A stretch of 64,000 nucleotides of DNA from Desulforamulus reducens MI-1. Its GTDB lineage: Bacteria > Bacillota > Desulfotomaculia > Desulfotomaculales > Desulfotomaculaceae. The stretch is taken from positions 2,514,332 through 2,578,331 of the forward strand of contig NC_009253.1 of NCBI RefSeq assembly GCF_000016165.1. The letters run 5' to 3'. Numbering within the stretch: the first letter of the stretch is position 1; the number at the start of each line of letters is the position of its first letter. The notes below the pieces were generated by a model that was not told the DNA's origin, made no database searches, and saw only the letters and a list, made by a program, of their open reading frames with translations. Both the position numbers and the translations under genes were made by a program. Of the stretch, positions 53,595 to 62,984 are shown piece by piece.

Positions 53595-55787
53595 TTAGAT
53601 CTTTTCCAGTGGTGCATACTGGGCAATCAGGGTTTTTAGGCCCATTTCAGGAAATGCCACAGTAATTTCTGCATTACCGCCATTGCCCTTTACTTTCACG
53701 ATAACCCCGTCACCCCATTTGGCATGCCGAACTTTGTCTCCCAGTAAATAACTCTTAGGAACTGCCGCAGGGGCGGCTGGGGCTTGGGTCGCTATTGTAC
53801 CGGTTTTATTAAATAAACTGGATTTTATAAGCCCGGATCCCGCAGCTAGCTTTTTAACAGGGGATTGGCCAACGGTCAGTTCTAGGGGTATTTCCTCTAA
53901 GAAGCGGGATTTGGCATTCATGTTGGTACGCCCAAACAGGGTTCTTTCCCAACAGTGGGTAATGTATAGTTCTTCTTCAGCCCGGGTAATACCCACATAG
54001 GCCAGTCGACGTTCCTCCTCCAGTTCCTCTTCGTCGTAAAGGGCCCGGCTGTGGGGGAACACGCCTTCTTCCATGCCGGTTAAAAAGACTACCGGATATT
54101 CCAGCCCTTTGGCACTGTGTAGTGTCATTAAAGTAATTTGATCTGCTTGGGGGTCGTGCCGATCCAAATCGGTTACCAGGGAAATGGTAGAAAGGAAATC
54201 CGCCAGCCCCCCGGTTTCTTCCCCCTGTTGTTTATCATATTCTTTTGTAACCGTGAGGAATTCCTGCAAGTTCTCCAAGCGGGTTCTGGCCTCAACGGTA
54301 TTTTCCAGTTCCAGTTCAGCCTTATAGCCAGTGCGATTTAGAACCTCTTCGGTGATCTCCGTTACAGAAAGGAACTCCACCTGTTTCTTCAAACTGGCAA
54401 GGTTGTCTGCCAGTTCTCTACATTGCTTGCGGGCTTTAGCCGGCACACCAGGAATATCATCCACCAGAGCCAGAGCCATTAAGACAGTGAGATCTCTTTC
54501 TGTGGCAAAGTTGGTCAGCTTTTCAATGGATGCAGCCCCCACTCCCCTTTTGGGTACGTTAATTATACGCAACAGGCTCTGGCTGTCTACAGGGTTCGCA
54601 ATTACTCTTAAATAGGAAAGAAGATCTTTAATTTCTTTACGGTCATAGAACTTCTGCCCACCAAAGATACTATAGGGAATGCCTTGACGAAGAAAAACTT
54701 CTTCAAAAACACGGGATTGGGCATGGGTCCGGTAGAGTATGACCATATCACGATACTTGCGGTTATGGGAGAAACGCAAATCTTTAACACGGTCCGCAAT
54801 GTACATAGACTCAAAGCGTTCGTTCTCTGCCCGGTAGATATGAATTCGATTACCCTCCCCTTTGGAGGTCCAGAGTTTCATATCCTTAGCCTCAGCATTG
54901 TTTTTAATAACAGCATTGGCAGCCTGTAGAATGTTACCGGTGGAACGGTAGTTTTGTTCCAGTTTGACCACTTTTGCCTCGGGATAGTCCCGTTCAAAGT
55001 CCAGAATGTTGTTAATATCGGCTCCCCGCCATTTATAAATAGACTGGTTGGGATCACCTACCACACAAACATTGCGATGACTTTCTGCCAGCATGTTCAC
55101 CAAAACATACTGAGTATGGTTGGTGTCCTGGTACTCATCCACCAAAATATATTTAAATTTATTTTGGTAATAGGCTAGGACATCTGGGTTTTCCTTAAAC
55201 AAACGCACTGTTAACATGATTAGGTCATCAAAATCCACCGCATTATTTTTAAATAGTTTTTCCTGGTACAGGCGATAGACCCTGGCAGCTACCTGTTCAA
55301 AATATTCAAAGGCCTGACGATCATATTGGGCCGGTGTCTGAAGCTTGTTCTTTGCTCCTGAGATCGCTGACAGCATAGCCCGGGGTTGAAACCTTTTTTC
55401 ATCAATTTCTAATTCCTTTAGGCATTCTTTGATGACAGTTTGTTGATCAGCATCGTCGTAAATGGAAAAGTTAGAACCATAGCCCATAACATCGATTTCT
55501 CTTCTGAGGATACGCAGACAGGCACTGTGAAAGGTAGTTACCCAAAGGTCCTTGGCTGCTTGGGGTACTAAATTTTCTACCCTTGCTCGCATTTCATTAG
55601 CAGCCTTATTGGTAAAGGTGATGGCTAAAATGTTATAGGGCCGAACTCCTTGGCTGAGAATTTGGGCAATTCGATGTGTCAGCACTCTGGTCTTACCGGA
55701 GCCAGCACCTGCCAGTACCAACAGGGGGCCTTCCGTATGTTGTACCGCCTCTTCTTGGGCAGGATTCAATTGCGATAAAATATTCAT
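53595..55787 (-). CDS. pcrA: UvrD/PcrA-type ATP-dependent DNA helicase
   Basis: A 730-residue SF1A helicase. Walker A LAGAGSGKTRVLTHRIA, motif Ia AITFTNKAANEM, motif II VDEYQDTNHTQY, motif III GDPNQSIYKWRGA, motif V MTLHSAKGLEYPVVFLTG and motif VI EERRLAYVGITRAEEEL are all intact. The last 70 residues contain the Tudor-like C-terminal domain (YLLGDKVRHAKWGDGVIVKV), typical of PcrA, which helps bind RNA polymerase. ATG after GGTGGAGG. Upstream gene of amj-ligA; an extended -10 promoter is visible. Confidence 0.96.
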   Translation of the reverse strand: MNILSQLNPAQEEAVQHTEGPLLVLAGAGSGKTRVLTHRIAQILSQGVRPYNILAITFTNKAANEMRARVENLVPQAAKDLWVTTFHSACLRILRREIDVMGYGSNFSIYDDADQQTVIKECLKELEIDEKRFQPRAMLSAISGAKNKLQTPAQYDRQAFEYFEQVAARVYRLYQEKLFKNNAVDFDDLIMLTVRLFKENPDVLAYYQNKFKYILVDEYQDTNHTQYVLVNMLAESHRNVCVVGDPNQSIYKWRGADINNILDFERDYPEAKVVKLEQNYRSTGNILQAANAVIKNNAEAKDMKLWTSKGEGNRIHIYRAENERFESMYIADRVKDLRFSHNRKYRDMVILYRTHAQSRVFEEVFLRQGIPYSIFGGQKFYDRKEIKDLLSYLRVIANPVDSQSLLRIINVPKRGVGAASIEKLTNFATERDLTVLMALALVDDIPGVPAKARKQCRELADNLASLKKQVEFLSVTEITEEVLNRTGYKAELELENTVEARTRLENLQEFLTVTKEYDKQQGEETGGLADFLSTISLVTDLDRHDPQADQITLMTLHSAKGLEYPVVFLTGMEEGVFPHSRALYDEEELEEERRLAYVGITRAEEELYITHCWERTLFGRTNMNAKSRFLEEIPLELTVGQSPVKKLAAGSGLIKSSLFNKTGTIATQAPAAPAAVPKSYLLGDKVRHAKWGDGVIVKVKGNGGNAEITVAFPEMGLKTLIAQYAPLEKI

Positions 55788-56095
55788 CTATTTCCTCCAC
55801 CTGGTAGTTTCTAGGGTTACTAAGGTTGGAAAGACCTTCTCTTTCCACATGTTAGGAAAAACACAGTACATTATATCAAACATTGTGTTTTAAAGAAAAG
55901 TCTTTCTTCCCCTGTCCGTTAACAATGCTCCTTTGAGTTATTGATGAAACTCTTTTGGAAATTGTCTTAAATTACGCTGAAAAAATGTAAGCTATATGAT
56001 ATAATTAAAATACCTCATCAAAAAGTGCACCTCCGTGGCCTGCCGGTAACGGCAGGCTGCCTTATTTGCCACTAGCTTTATTTATATATAAAAAT
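55788..56095. other. Intergenic region between pcrA and hisIE
   Basis: Contains the pcrA promoter region (extended -10 at 55870-55878) and a GCCTGCCG/CGGCAGGC hairpin at 56038-56057. Arms AAAACACA and TGTGTTTT (55857-55890) flank the -10 box. No ORF or RNA class recognised. Confidence 0.45.
55870..55878 (-). promoter_or_regulatory. Extended -10 promoter of pcrA
   Basis: Minus strand TGATATAAT; inverted arms AAAACACA/TGTGTTTT around it could be an operator. Confidence 0.55.
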
Positions 56096-56119
56096 AGCAC
56101 CACTATCTACAGTGGTGCT
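56088..56119 (-). terminator. Terminator of the his operon
   Basis: Minus strand AGCACCACT / AGTGGTGCT with a 6-base loop followed by ATTTTTATAT. Confidence 0.88.
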
Positions 56120-56198
56120 GAGCTTTAATATAAACCTTTTTTAGTATTCACGCTAACACTGCTTACTCCGATCTTCTCACAGAAATTCACCAGACACC

Positions 56199-56879
56199 TT
56201 ATTTCCGACGCTTTGCCAGTTCCCGGTACACCTCCTGGGTACTAACCCCTTGGTTGGCCAGCAACACCAGCAGGTGATAGATCAGATCCGCTGCCTCGTA
56301 GGTGAGTTCTTCTTGGCTGTTCTTGGCTCCAATGATAACCTCGGCGGCTTCTTCCCCAATCTTCTTGCAGATTTTATCTACGCCCTTTTCAAATAGATAG
56401 GTGGTATAGGAACCTTCCGGGCGGTCCTCTTTACGGCTCAGGATAACTTGAAACAGTTGCTGGATAATTTCTGCCCCAACTGTTTCTGTTGTATTGCCAT
56501 AAACCGCTGCAGGGTCAAATTTCTTCTCGCCCTCCACAATGACAGTGTTATCCTGGTTTATTTTATTATGGAAGCAGGATGTATAACCCTCGTGGCAAGC
56601 GGCTCCACCCACCTGTTCCACCAACACCAAAAGTGTATCGGCATCACAGTCATAATAAAGCCCCTTTACCCTTTGTACATGGCCGGAGGTTTCACCCTTT
56701 TTCCACATTCTTTGGCGGCTGCGGCTGTAAAACCAGGTTTCTCCGCTAGCCTGGGTTTTTTCAACTGCTTCTTGGTTCATCCAGGCCATCATTAATACTT
56801 CCTTTGTATGTACATCCTGCACAATGGCCGGAATCAGTCCCGCTTCATTATACTTTAAAACCTCTTTGTCAAACTGCAT
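56199..56879 (-). CDS. hisIE: Phosphoribosyl-AMP cyclohydrolase / phosphoribosyl-ATP pyrophosphatase
   Basis: A 226-residue bifunctional enzyme for steps 2 and 3 of histidine synthesis. The HisI part (1-115) has [19 protein letters not shown], the metal site [13 protein letters not shown] and [10 protein letters not shown]; the HisE part (about 135-226) has [35 protein letters not shown] (in parts) and [17 protein letters not shown] start. Last gene of the his operon, followed by a terminator. Confidence 0.96.
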   Translation of the reverse strand: MQFDKEVLKYNEAGLIPAIVQDVHTKEVLMMAWMNQEAVEKTQASGETWFYSRSRQRMWKKGETSGHVQRVKGLYYDCDADTLLVLVEQVGGAACHEGYTSCFHNKINQDNTVIVEGEKKFDPAAVYGNTTETVGAEIIQQLFQVILSRKEDRPEGSYTTYLFEKGVDKICKKIGEEAAEVIIGAKNSQEELTYEAADLIYHLLVLLANQGVSTQEVYRELAKRRK

Positions 56880-56919
56880 TTCCGCTCACCAGCTTCCTTC
56901 ATTTTCCATGCAAGCCTTT

Positions 56920-57678
56920 TTAAAGTCTTACCGGAATACCCTGTTCCATTAGATACTCTTTGGCCTGCCGAATAGTATATTCCCCAAAGTGAAAAATCGA
57001 TGCCGCCAGGGCTGCATCAGCCATGCCATCGGTTAAGCCCCGGGCCATGTGTTCCAGATTGCCCACCCCACCGGAGGCGATTACGGGGATTTTCACATGT
57101 TGGGCAATTGTTCTGGTGAGGGCCAAATCAAACCCCTCTTTGGTCCCGTCCCTGTCCATACTGGTAAGCAAAATCTCACCGGCACCTAATTCCTCGGCTT
57201 TCAAGGCCCACTCCACCGCATCCAAACCAGTGGAAGTACGGCCACCATGAATATATACTTCCCATTTTTCCGAAGCAACCTGACGGGCATCCATGGCCAC
57301 AACGATACATTGGCTGCCGAACTTAATGGCCCCTTCGGAGATAAGCCGGGGGTTCTTGATGGCTGCCGTATTAATACCAATTTTATCGGCCCCGGCCTTT
57401 AGCATCAGTCTCATGTCATCCACCGTTCGAATGCCGCCGCCCACAGTGAAAGGGATAAAGACCTCCTCCGCCGTACGTCGCACCACATCCAGCATAGTGA
57501 CACGGCCATCTGAAGAAGCTGTTATATCCAGAAACACCAATTCATCGGCTCCTTCTTTGTCATAAAAGGCAGCCAGTTCCACTGGGTCTCCGGCATCTCT
57601 CAGGTTGACAAAATTTGTCCCCTTAACCACTCTGCCAGCAGTTACATCCAAGCAGGGAATCACTCGTTTCATCAGCAT
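56920..57678 (-). CDS. hisF: Imidazole glycerol phosphate synthase, cyclase subunit
   Basis: A 252-residue (beta/alpha)8 protein that works with His[21 protein letters not shown], the catalytic Asp in PCLDV and in [15 protein letters not shown], and [13 protein letters not shown] are as expected. ATG with GGAGG upstream, overlapping the hisA stop by 7 bases. Confidence 0.97.
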   Translation of the reverse strand: MLMKRVIPCLDVTAGRVVKGTNFVNLRDAGDPVELAAFYDKEGADELVFLDITASSDGRVTMLDVVRRTAEEVFIPFTVGGGIRTVDDMRLMLKAGADKIGINTAAIKNPRLISEGAIKFGSQCIVVAMDARQVASEKWEVYIHGGRTSTGLDAVEWALKAEELGAGEILLTSMDRDGTKEGFDLALTRTIAQHVKIPVIASGGVGNLEHMARGLTDGMADAALAASIFHFGEYTIRQAKEYLMEQGIPVRL

Positions 57679-58412
57679 ACTGATTCCTCCCCCCGGGCAA
57701 TGACCAGGGCCTCAGGCAACTTGACAGCATTGGTATAAAGAGCCTTTCCCAGGATGGCTCCCTCCACCCCATCTTGTTCCAATTTTTTCAATTGCCGAAT
57801 ATCTTCCAGAGAAGCAACACCGCCGGAGGCGATTACCCTAAGTCCACTGTTCCTGGCCAATTCGCCAGTGGCTGCCAGATTTGGTCCAGATAGTTTACCG
57901 TCACGCCTAATATCCGTAAAAACTGCCCGTTCGATTCCCAACTGTTTCATTTCCAGGGCTAAGTCCAAGGCTGTTCTTTTAACAGTTTCTCCCCAACCCT
58001 GAATTGCCACCTGACCGTCCTTGGCATCAATTCCCAGCAGAATCCGCTGACCATATTTACGGCAGGCCTCAGCCACCAATTCTGGTTTTAGAATGGCTGC
58101 ACTGCCTAGAATAACACGGTCAACTCCCAGGGACAATAAGTCTTCAATGGTTTCCAAATCACGGATACCTCCGCCCACCTGGACCGGCACCTGAACCCCC
58201 TGCACAATTTGGGCAATGGATTGGCGGTTACGTGGTTGACCGGCAAAGGCACCATCCAAATCCACCACATGGATGTACTGGGCACCCTGATCCTGCCACA
58301 ACCGGGCCATGCTGCCAGGATCATTGGAGTATACTGTGGCACTGTCCATACGCCCTTCCACAAGACGTACACATTGACCCTCTTTTAAATCTATGGCCGG
58401 AAACAGGATCAT
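57672..58412 (-). CDS. hisA: ProFAR isomerase (1-(5-phosphoribosyl)-5-[...] isomerase)
   Basis: About 246 residues, a (beta/alpha)8 isomerase paralogous to His[21 protein letters not shown], catalytic Asp in [20 protein letters not shown] and [14 protein letters not shown]. The ATG at 58412 overlaps the TGA of hisH (ATGA), which fixes the start; an apparent longer frame lies inside hisH. Confidence 0.97.
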   Translation of the reverse strand: MILFPAIDLKEGQCVRLVEGRMDSATVYSNDPGSMARLWQDQGAQYIHVVDLDGAFAGQPRNRQSIAQIVQGVQVPVQVGGGIRDLETIEDLLSLGVDRVILGSAAILKPELVAEACRKYGQRILLGIDAKDGQVAIQGWGETVKRTALDLALEMKQLGIERAVFTDIRRDGKLSGPNLAATGELARNSGLRVIASGGVASLEDIRQLKKLEQDGVEGAILGKALYTNAVKLPEALVIARGEESVC

Positions 58413-59020
58413 GCCCTCACCATCTTTCCAAAGTTTTCTAAGATACGAATTCCCAGAGTGCTGCTCTTTTCGGGATGAAACTGAATACCAAATACATTGG
58501 CCTTGCCCACGACGGCAGGAAACCTTACCCCATAGTCCGTCAGGCATAGGATCAGGTTATCATCGGTTGGCGCCACATGGTAGGAATGAACAAAATAGAA
58601 AGCTGAACCATTTGAGATTCCCTCTAGTAAAGGGCTTGCTTGTTTGATTTCTATTTGATTCCAGCCCATGTGGGGTACCTTTAGGGTACCGGCGGGAAAC
58701 CGTTTTACTGTACCAGGCAGAATGCCCAGCCCTTTGGTTTTACCAAACTCTTCACTGGATTCAAATAATAGCTGTTGTCCTAAACAAATGCCTAAAAAGG
58801 GTTTCTCCCTCTGAACAACCCTTTTGATGGCTTCAACCATGCCGCTCTTTTTAAGGTTTTCCATGGCATCGGCAAAGGCACCTACACCGGGCAAAACCAC
58901 CGCCCGTGCATCGTCTACCTGCTCTGGTTGTTGGACTATTTCTGCCTGGTAGCCTGCCCTGGCAAAGCCCTTTTGCACACTGCGTAAATTGCCCATGCCA
59001 TAATCAATAATGGCAATCAT
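58409..59020 (-). CDS. hisH: Imidazole glycerol phosphate synthase, glutaminase subunit
   Basis: A 203-residue class I glutamine amidotransferase. The nucleophile Cys is in FLGICLGQQLLFESS (about residue 79) and the His/Glu pair in FGIQFHPEKSS. ATG after GGGAGTGTTG; coupled to hisA by a 4-base overlap. Confidence 0.97.
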   Translation of the reverse strand: MIAIIDYGMGNLRSVQKGFARAGYQAEIVQQPEQVDDARAVVLPGVGAFADAMENLKKSGMVEAIKRVVQREKPFLGICLGQQLLFESSEEFGKTKGLGILPGTVKRFPAGTLKVPHMGWNQIEIKQASPLLEGISNGSAFYFVHSYHVAPTDDNLILCLTDYGVRFPAVVGKANVFGIQFHPEKSSTLGIRILENFGKMVRA

Positions 59021-59021
59021 C

Positions 59022-59612
59022 TTACAACACTCCCTTAGTGGAAGGAATACCTGTTAACCGTTGATCCTTGGACACCGCCTGTCGTAAAGCCCTTCCTAGG
59101 GCCTTAAAGGCTCCCTCAATAATATGATGGGTATTGCGACCACTTAACATTCGTACATGAAGGGTCATACCACAGTTCAGGGCCAGTGCTCTAAAAAATT
59201 CTTCCACCAATTCGGTATCGAAATTTCCCACTTTAGCCGCGGGCAAAGGTAAATCTAATTCCAAATGACCCCTGCCGCTCATATCCAAAGCCACTAGAAT
59301 CAAGGATTCATCCATGGGTACCAAAGCATGGCCATAGCGAACGATTCCCTGCTTATCCCCCAGGGCCTGCTTGATGGACTGTCCCAAGGTGATCCCCACA
59401 TCTTCTACGGTATGATGATCATCAATATGAGTATCTCCTGCTGCTTTCACAGTTAGATCAAGGGCCCCGTGTTTGGCAAATAAGCAAAGCATATGATCAA
59501 AAAAACCGACTCCGGTTGCCACCTGATATTTGCCATTACCGTCCAGAAAAACTTCCACCAAAATGTCGGTTTCAGAGGTTTTGCGTTCGAATTTAGCTTG
59601 ACGGTTTAGCAA
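59022..59612 (-). CDS. hisB: Imidazoleglycerol-phosphate dehydratase
   Basis: A 196-residue monofunctional dehydratase: GVGFFDHMLCLFAKHGALDL, the metal-binding DDHHTVEDVGI and NTHHIIEGAFKALGRALR (both HHxxE). No histidinol phosphatase domain is fused, as usual in Firmicutes. TTG start overlapping the hisC stop. Confidence 0.97.
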   Translation of the reverse strand: MLNRQAKFERKTSETDILVEVFLDGNGKYQVATGVGFFDHMLCLFAKHGALDLTVKAAGDTHIDDHHTVEDVGITLGQSIKQALGDKQGIVRYGHALVPMDESLILVALDMSGRGHLELDLPLPAAKVGNFDTELVEEFFRALALNCGMTLHVRMLSGRNTHHIIEGAFKALGRALRQAVSKDQRLTGIPSTKGVL

Positions 59613-60703
59613 TTGTCTTTTTCCTCCCTTAATTGCTCAAGAACTTCTGTTAGGGCTTGCAGAAATTTTGTATTTTCCTCCGGGGTACCAATGGACATGC
59701 GCAGGAAACCGGGCAATTCCGGACCGCCCAATTGACGGATGAGCACTCCTTTTTCCAATAAACCCTGGTAAACGGTTTTACTGGCATAATTGGTTCGGAA
59801 AAGGATATAGTTTGTAACTGAAGGGTAAGATGTTACTCCTTCTAAACTTTGTAAATTTTGATAAACCTTCTCACGTTGCTCTTTAATCTCCTGAATTTGC
59901 AGTTTAAAGTGCTCCTTATTTTTTAACACTACTCTGGCTGCGGCCTGTGAAAAGGAATTTAAATTATAGGGTTGTTTGACCTTCTTTATTTGACGTAATA
60001 CATCTGGGTGAGCCAGCATGTAGCCAACCCGCAAGCCTGCCGTTGCAAAGGCTTTGGAAAAGGTCCGAAGAATTAACAGGTTGGGATAACGGTTCAACAG
60101 AGGGGTACAGTCTTCTCCACCAAACTCCAGATAGGCCTGGTCAACCACCACCAGGCAATTTACCTGCTGCAGCACACCTTCTATTTCCTCTAGGGTCGAA
60201 GCATTACCTGTGGGGTTATTGGGGGAGCAAAGAAAAATTACCCTTGCTTCCGGTTTCCGAGCATAACTCACCAAGGCAGGTACGTCAACAGAGAAATCAC
60301 TACGACGGGGCACTGGAATGGGTCTGGCCCCCGCAATCAGAGCATGTATTTTATACATGCCGAAGGTGGGGTTGGTGATAAGCACCCGACCACCGGTGCC
60401 AAAGGTTAGTAATATATTTAAGATTAGCTCGTCAGAACCATTACCCGCCATCACCTGTTCCGGTAACACCCCTGCATATTCTGCAATGTCTTTACGTAGT
60501 TCAATGGCATCACTATCAGGATAGCGGCTCAGCAGTTCATCGGCAACGAGGGCAGCCATCTGTTGGGCCACTGCTTGAGGAAAGGGAAAGGGGTTTTCAT
60601 TGGCATCCAGTTTAATGGCCTCGGGGTAGAGGTGGGCATCATAGGGTATCAATTTCTCTAAATCCGGGCGAATGAGTTTGGTTACATTAAAAGAATCACG
60701 CAA
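59606..60703 (-). CDS. hisC: Histidinol-phosphate aminotransferase
   Basis: About 365 residues, fold type I PLP enzyme. KLDANENPFPFP near the N-terminus, CSPNNPTGNAS, VVDQAYLEFGG and the PLP-Lys in LRTFSKAFATAGLRVGYM. Several possible starts: TTG at 60703 lies 10 bases after GAAGGA, GTG at 60712 is too close to it, and the upstream ATG has no SD; I prefer 60703. It sits between hisD and hisB. Confidence 0.94.
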   Translation of the reverse strand: MRDSFNVTKLIRPDLEKLIPYDAHLYPEAIKLDANENPFPFPQAVAQQMAALVADELLSRYPDSDAIELRKDIAEYAGVLPEQVMAGNGSDELILNILLTFGTGGRVLITNPTFGMYKIHALIAGARPIPVPRRSDFSVDVPALVSYARKPEARVIFLCSPNNPTGNASTLEEIEGVLQQVNCLVVVDQAYLEFGGEDCTPLLNRYPNLLILRTFSKAFATAGLRVGYMLAHPDVLRQIKKVKQPYNLNSFSQAAARVVLKNKEHFKLQIQEIKEQREKVYQNLQSLEGVTSYPSVTNYILFRTNYASKTVYQGLLEKGVLIRQLGGPELPGFLRMSIGTPEENTKFLQALTEVLEQLREEKDNC

Positions 60704-60831
60704 TTTTTTCACATCCTTCAAAGGGAATGTCCCAGTTTTTCTTCGGTGCAATGAATATATACACATCTAATATTTAAGTTATCCCCATTAGCTCCGGTCT
60801 CCGCACCGATAGCAAATACCTTCTTGTCAAT

Positions 60832-62124
60832 CTATTTACCCAAACGTACCTTCACAGCGTTGGCGTGGGCCTGCAGTCCCTCTACCTCGGCCAGACGAAT
60901 AATGTCCGGTCCCAGCTTCTGCAAGCTTTCTTCCGAAAAGCCGATCACGCTGGTTTTTTTCATAAAGGTATCCACATTCAGTGGTGAGTAAAAGCGGGCT
61001 GTGCCGCCGGTGGGCAGGACATGGTTGGGACCCGCCAGATAATCTCCCACCGGTTCCGGGGAATAGTGACCCAGGAAAACAGCTCCGGCATGTTTAACTT
61101 TGCCTAAGTACTTAACTGGTTCGTTCAGCAACAGTTCCAGATGCTCCGGAGCAAAGCGGTTGGCCCACTGCAGAGATTCGTCGATGCTTTCTGTTAAAAT
61201 GATGGCACTATGATTGGACAAGGACTGACGAGCAATTTCCTGTCTAGGCAATTCAGCCAACTGTCGTTCTAATTCCATGCTAACGGCCTCCGCCAAGGCA
61301 GTATCGTGAGTTAGTAAAATGGCCGATGCCATGGGATCATGCTCAGCCTGGGAGAGCATATCCGCAGCCGCACAGTCAGGTTTAGCAGTGCCATCTGCCA
61401 CCACCAACACTTCACTGGGACCTGCCAGCATGTCAATACCCACTACCCCATAAACCATCCGTTTGGCCAGGGTTACATAGATGTTGCCGGGTCCTGTGAT
61501 TTTATCCACCGGAGCAATGGTTTCTGTGCCATAGGCCAGGGCAGCAACGGCCTGGGCTCCACCCACTTTATAGATGTCATCGACTTCGGCTTCTGCCGCA
61601 GCCACCAGGGTATACGGATTGATCTTTCCATCGTTCATGGGTGGCGTAACCATAACAATTTGTGTAACCCCAGCTACTTTAGCGGGAATAGCATTCATCA
61701 ATACTGAAGATGGATAAGAAGCGGTTCCACCGGGAACATAAATACCCACCCGATCCAATGGAGTAATCAACTGACCTAGGACGCTGCCCTCTGGATCTGG
61801 TTGGAACCAGGAACGGGTCAGTTGCTTCTGATGAAAGTTTTCAATCCGCTGCTTGGCCAGACGCAGGGATGCTAAAATCTCCGGGTCCACTTGCTGGTAG
61901 GCTGCTTCAATTTCCTCCGGAGTTACCTTTAAACTTGTTGGTTCCAGACTTGCTTTATCAAAACGCCGGGCAAAAAAACATAGGGCTTTATCTCCCTGTT
62001 CTCTCACCTCTTGCATAATAGAAGCAACCCGTTGGGCCACCTCCGCCTGGGTGTCTATTCTGTTATTTAATAAGCTGGCTATTTTTTCCTCATCTGAGGA
62101 CTTAATAACTCTAATCATTTCCAT
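60832..62124 (-). CDS. hisD: Histidinol dehydrogenase
   Basis: A 430-residue zinc enzyme for the last two steps: histidinol to histidine. [70 protein letters not shown] and the zinc-site [13 protein letters not shown] and [14 protein letters not shown] are present. ATG overlapping the hisG stop by 14 bases. Confidence 0.97.
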   Translation of the reverse strand: MEMIRVIKSSDEEKIASLLNNRIDTQAEVAQRVASIMQEVREQGDKALCFFARRFDKASLEPTSLKVTPEEIEAAYQQVDPEILASLRLAKQRIENFHQKQLTRSWFQPDPEGSVLGQLITPLDRVGIYVPGGTASYPSSVLMNAIPAKVAGVTQIVMVTPPMNDGKINPYTLVAAAEAEVDDIYKVGGAQAVAALAYGTETIAPVDKITGPGNIYVTLAKRMVYGVVGIDMLAGPSEVLVVADGTAKPDCAAADMLSQAEHDPMASAILLTHDTALAEAVSMELERQLAELPRQEIARQSLSNHSAIILTESIDESLQWANRFAPEHLELLLNEPVKYLGKVKHAGAVFLGHYSPEPVGDYLAGPNHVLPTGGTARFYSPLNVDTFMKKTSVIGFSEESLQKLGPDIIRLAEVEGLQAHANAVKVRLGK

Positions 62125-62779
62125 TTAGCTTCCCCTCCTCCACAACTTGCCGCATTCTATCTACTAGGGGATTTATCCGTTCGCTCTTTAAGCGGTGACT
62201 GACCCGGTTAGCAATCAAGCGGGTGGTTGAACTAAGTACATCGGCCACTGGTACCAGTTTGTTCTCACGCAGAGTACGACCAGTGGATACCAGGTCCACG
62301 ATCATCTCAGCTAATCCCACGATGGGTGCTAATTCAATGTTGCCATGCAATTTAACAATTTCCATTTGCATACCCCGTTGGCGAAAGAATTCTTCAGCAA
62401 TGCGGGGGAACTTGGTGGCTACACGGGTTTGATTCCAATACTGAAGTTGTTGTTCCTTGCCCTCGGGCACAGCCACCACAAAGCGACAGCCTCCGTATTT
62501 TAAATCCAATAACTCGTAAATATCCTTATGCTGTTCCATAATAGTATCTTTTCCCACCAGACCCAGATCTGCGGCTCCATATTCTACATAGGTAGGAATA
62601 TCAGTGGGCCGACAGATAATAAAGCGTACCGCTTCTTTTTCGGATTGCAGCAGTAGCTGACGCCCGGGATCTTTCATAAAATCTATATCCAAACCTGCCA
62701 TGCCCAGAAGTTTTACGGTTTCTTTGTATAGGGTTCCCTTGGGCAAAGCAATAGTTAATTGTTCTCTGGCTGCCACCAC
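62111..62779 (-). CDS. hisG: ATP phosphoribosyltransferase, short form
   Basis: About 222 residues, step 1 of histidine synthesis. [30 protein letters not shown] and the PRPP loop [17 protein letters not shown] (here [12 protein letters not shown]). It lacks the C-terminal regulatory domain, so it is the HisG(S) form that needs the HisZ partner for activity and feedback; no hisZ is present upstream in this window. Start: GTG at 62779, 8 bases after GAGG. First gene of the operon. Confidence 0.95.
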   Translation of the reverse strand: MVAAREQLTIALPKGTLYKETVKLLGMAGLDIDFMKDPGRQLLLQSEKEAVRFIICRPTDIPTYVEYGAADLGLVGKDTIMEQHKDIYELLDLKYGGCRFVVAVPEGKEQQLQYWNQTRVATKFPRIAEEFFRQRGMQMEIVKLHGNIELAPIVGLAEMIVDLVSTGRTLRENKLVPVADVLSSTTRLIANRVSHRLKSERINPLVDRMRQVVEEGKLNGND

Positions 62780-62821
62780 GGGTATCACCTCTTTAACTTA
62801 TTAAATTACTAATATAATGAT

Positions 62822-62850
62822 ATGTTAAATGCATGTAGTAAAGGTGTCAA
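62822..62850 (-). promoter_or_regulatory. Sigma-A promoter of the his operon
   Basis: Minus strand TTGACA, 17-base spacer, TAACAT. The leader to hisG is about 40 bases, too short for a T-box or attenuator. Confidence 0.8.
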
Positions 62851-62936
62851 GTAAAATTTTTAATACCCTTTGGTGGTAATAATAAATTGCACATGTATTT
62901 CTAGTATTCCTTTAATTTAATGAATTAATGCTAGAT

Positions 62937-62975
62937 AAAGAAGAAACCCCCCAGCATTTCTGCCGAAGGGTCTCC
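62937..62975 (-). terminator. Terminator of the surface-protein gene
   Basis: Minus strand ACCCTTCGG / CTGGGGGGT stem (several G-U pairs), 8-base loop, then TTCTTCTTT. Confidence 0.7.
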
Positions 62976-62984
62976 TCTGTGGAT

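Noticed and set aside
55857-55890. LexA/DinR box at pcrA
   Set aside because: The AAAACACA/TGTGTTTT arms do not fit the Firmicute LexA consensus CGAAC-N4-GTTCG.
56001-56040. 9-codon ORF behind GGAGGTGC on the minus strand
   Set aside because: Too short and no conserved context.
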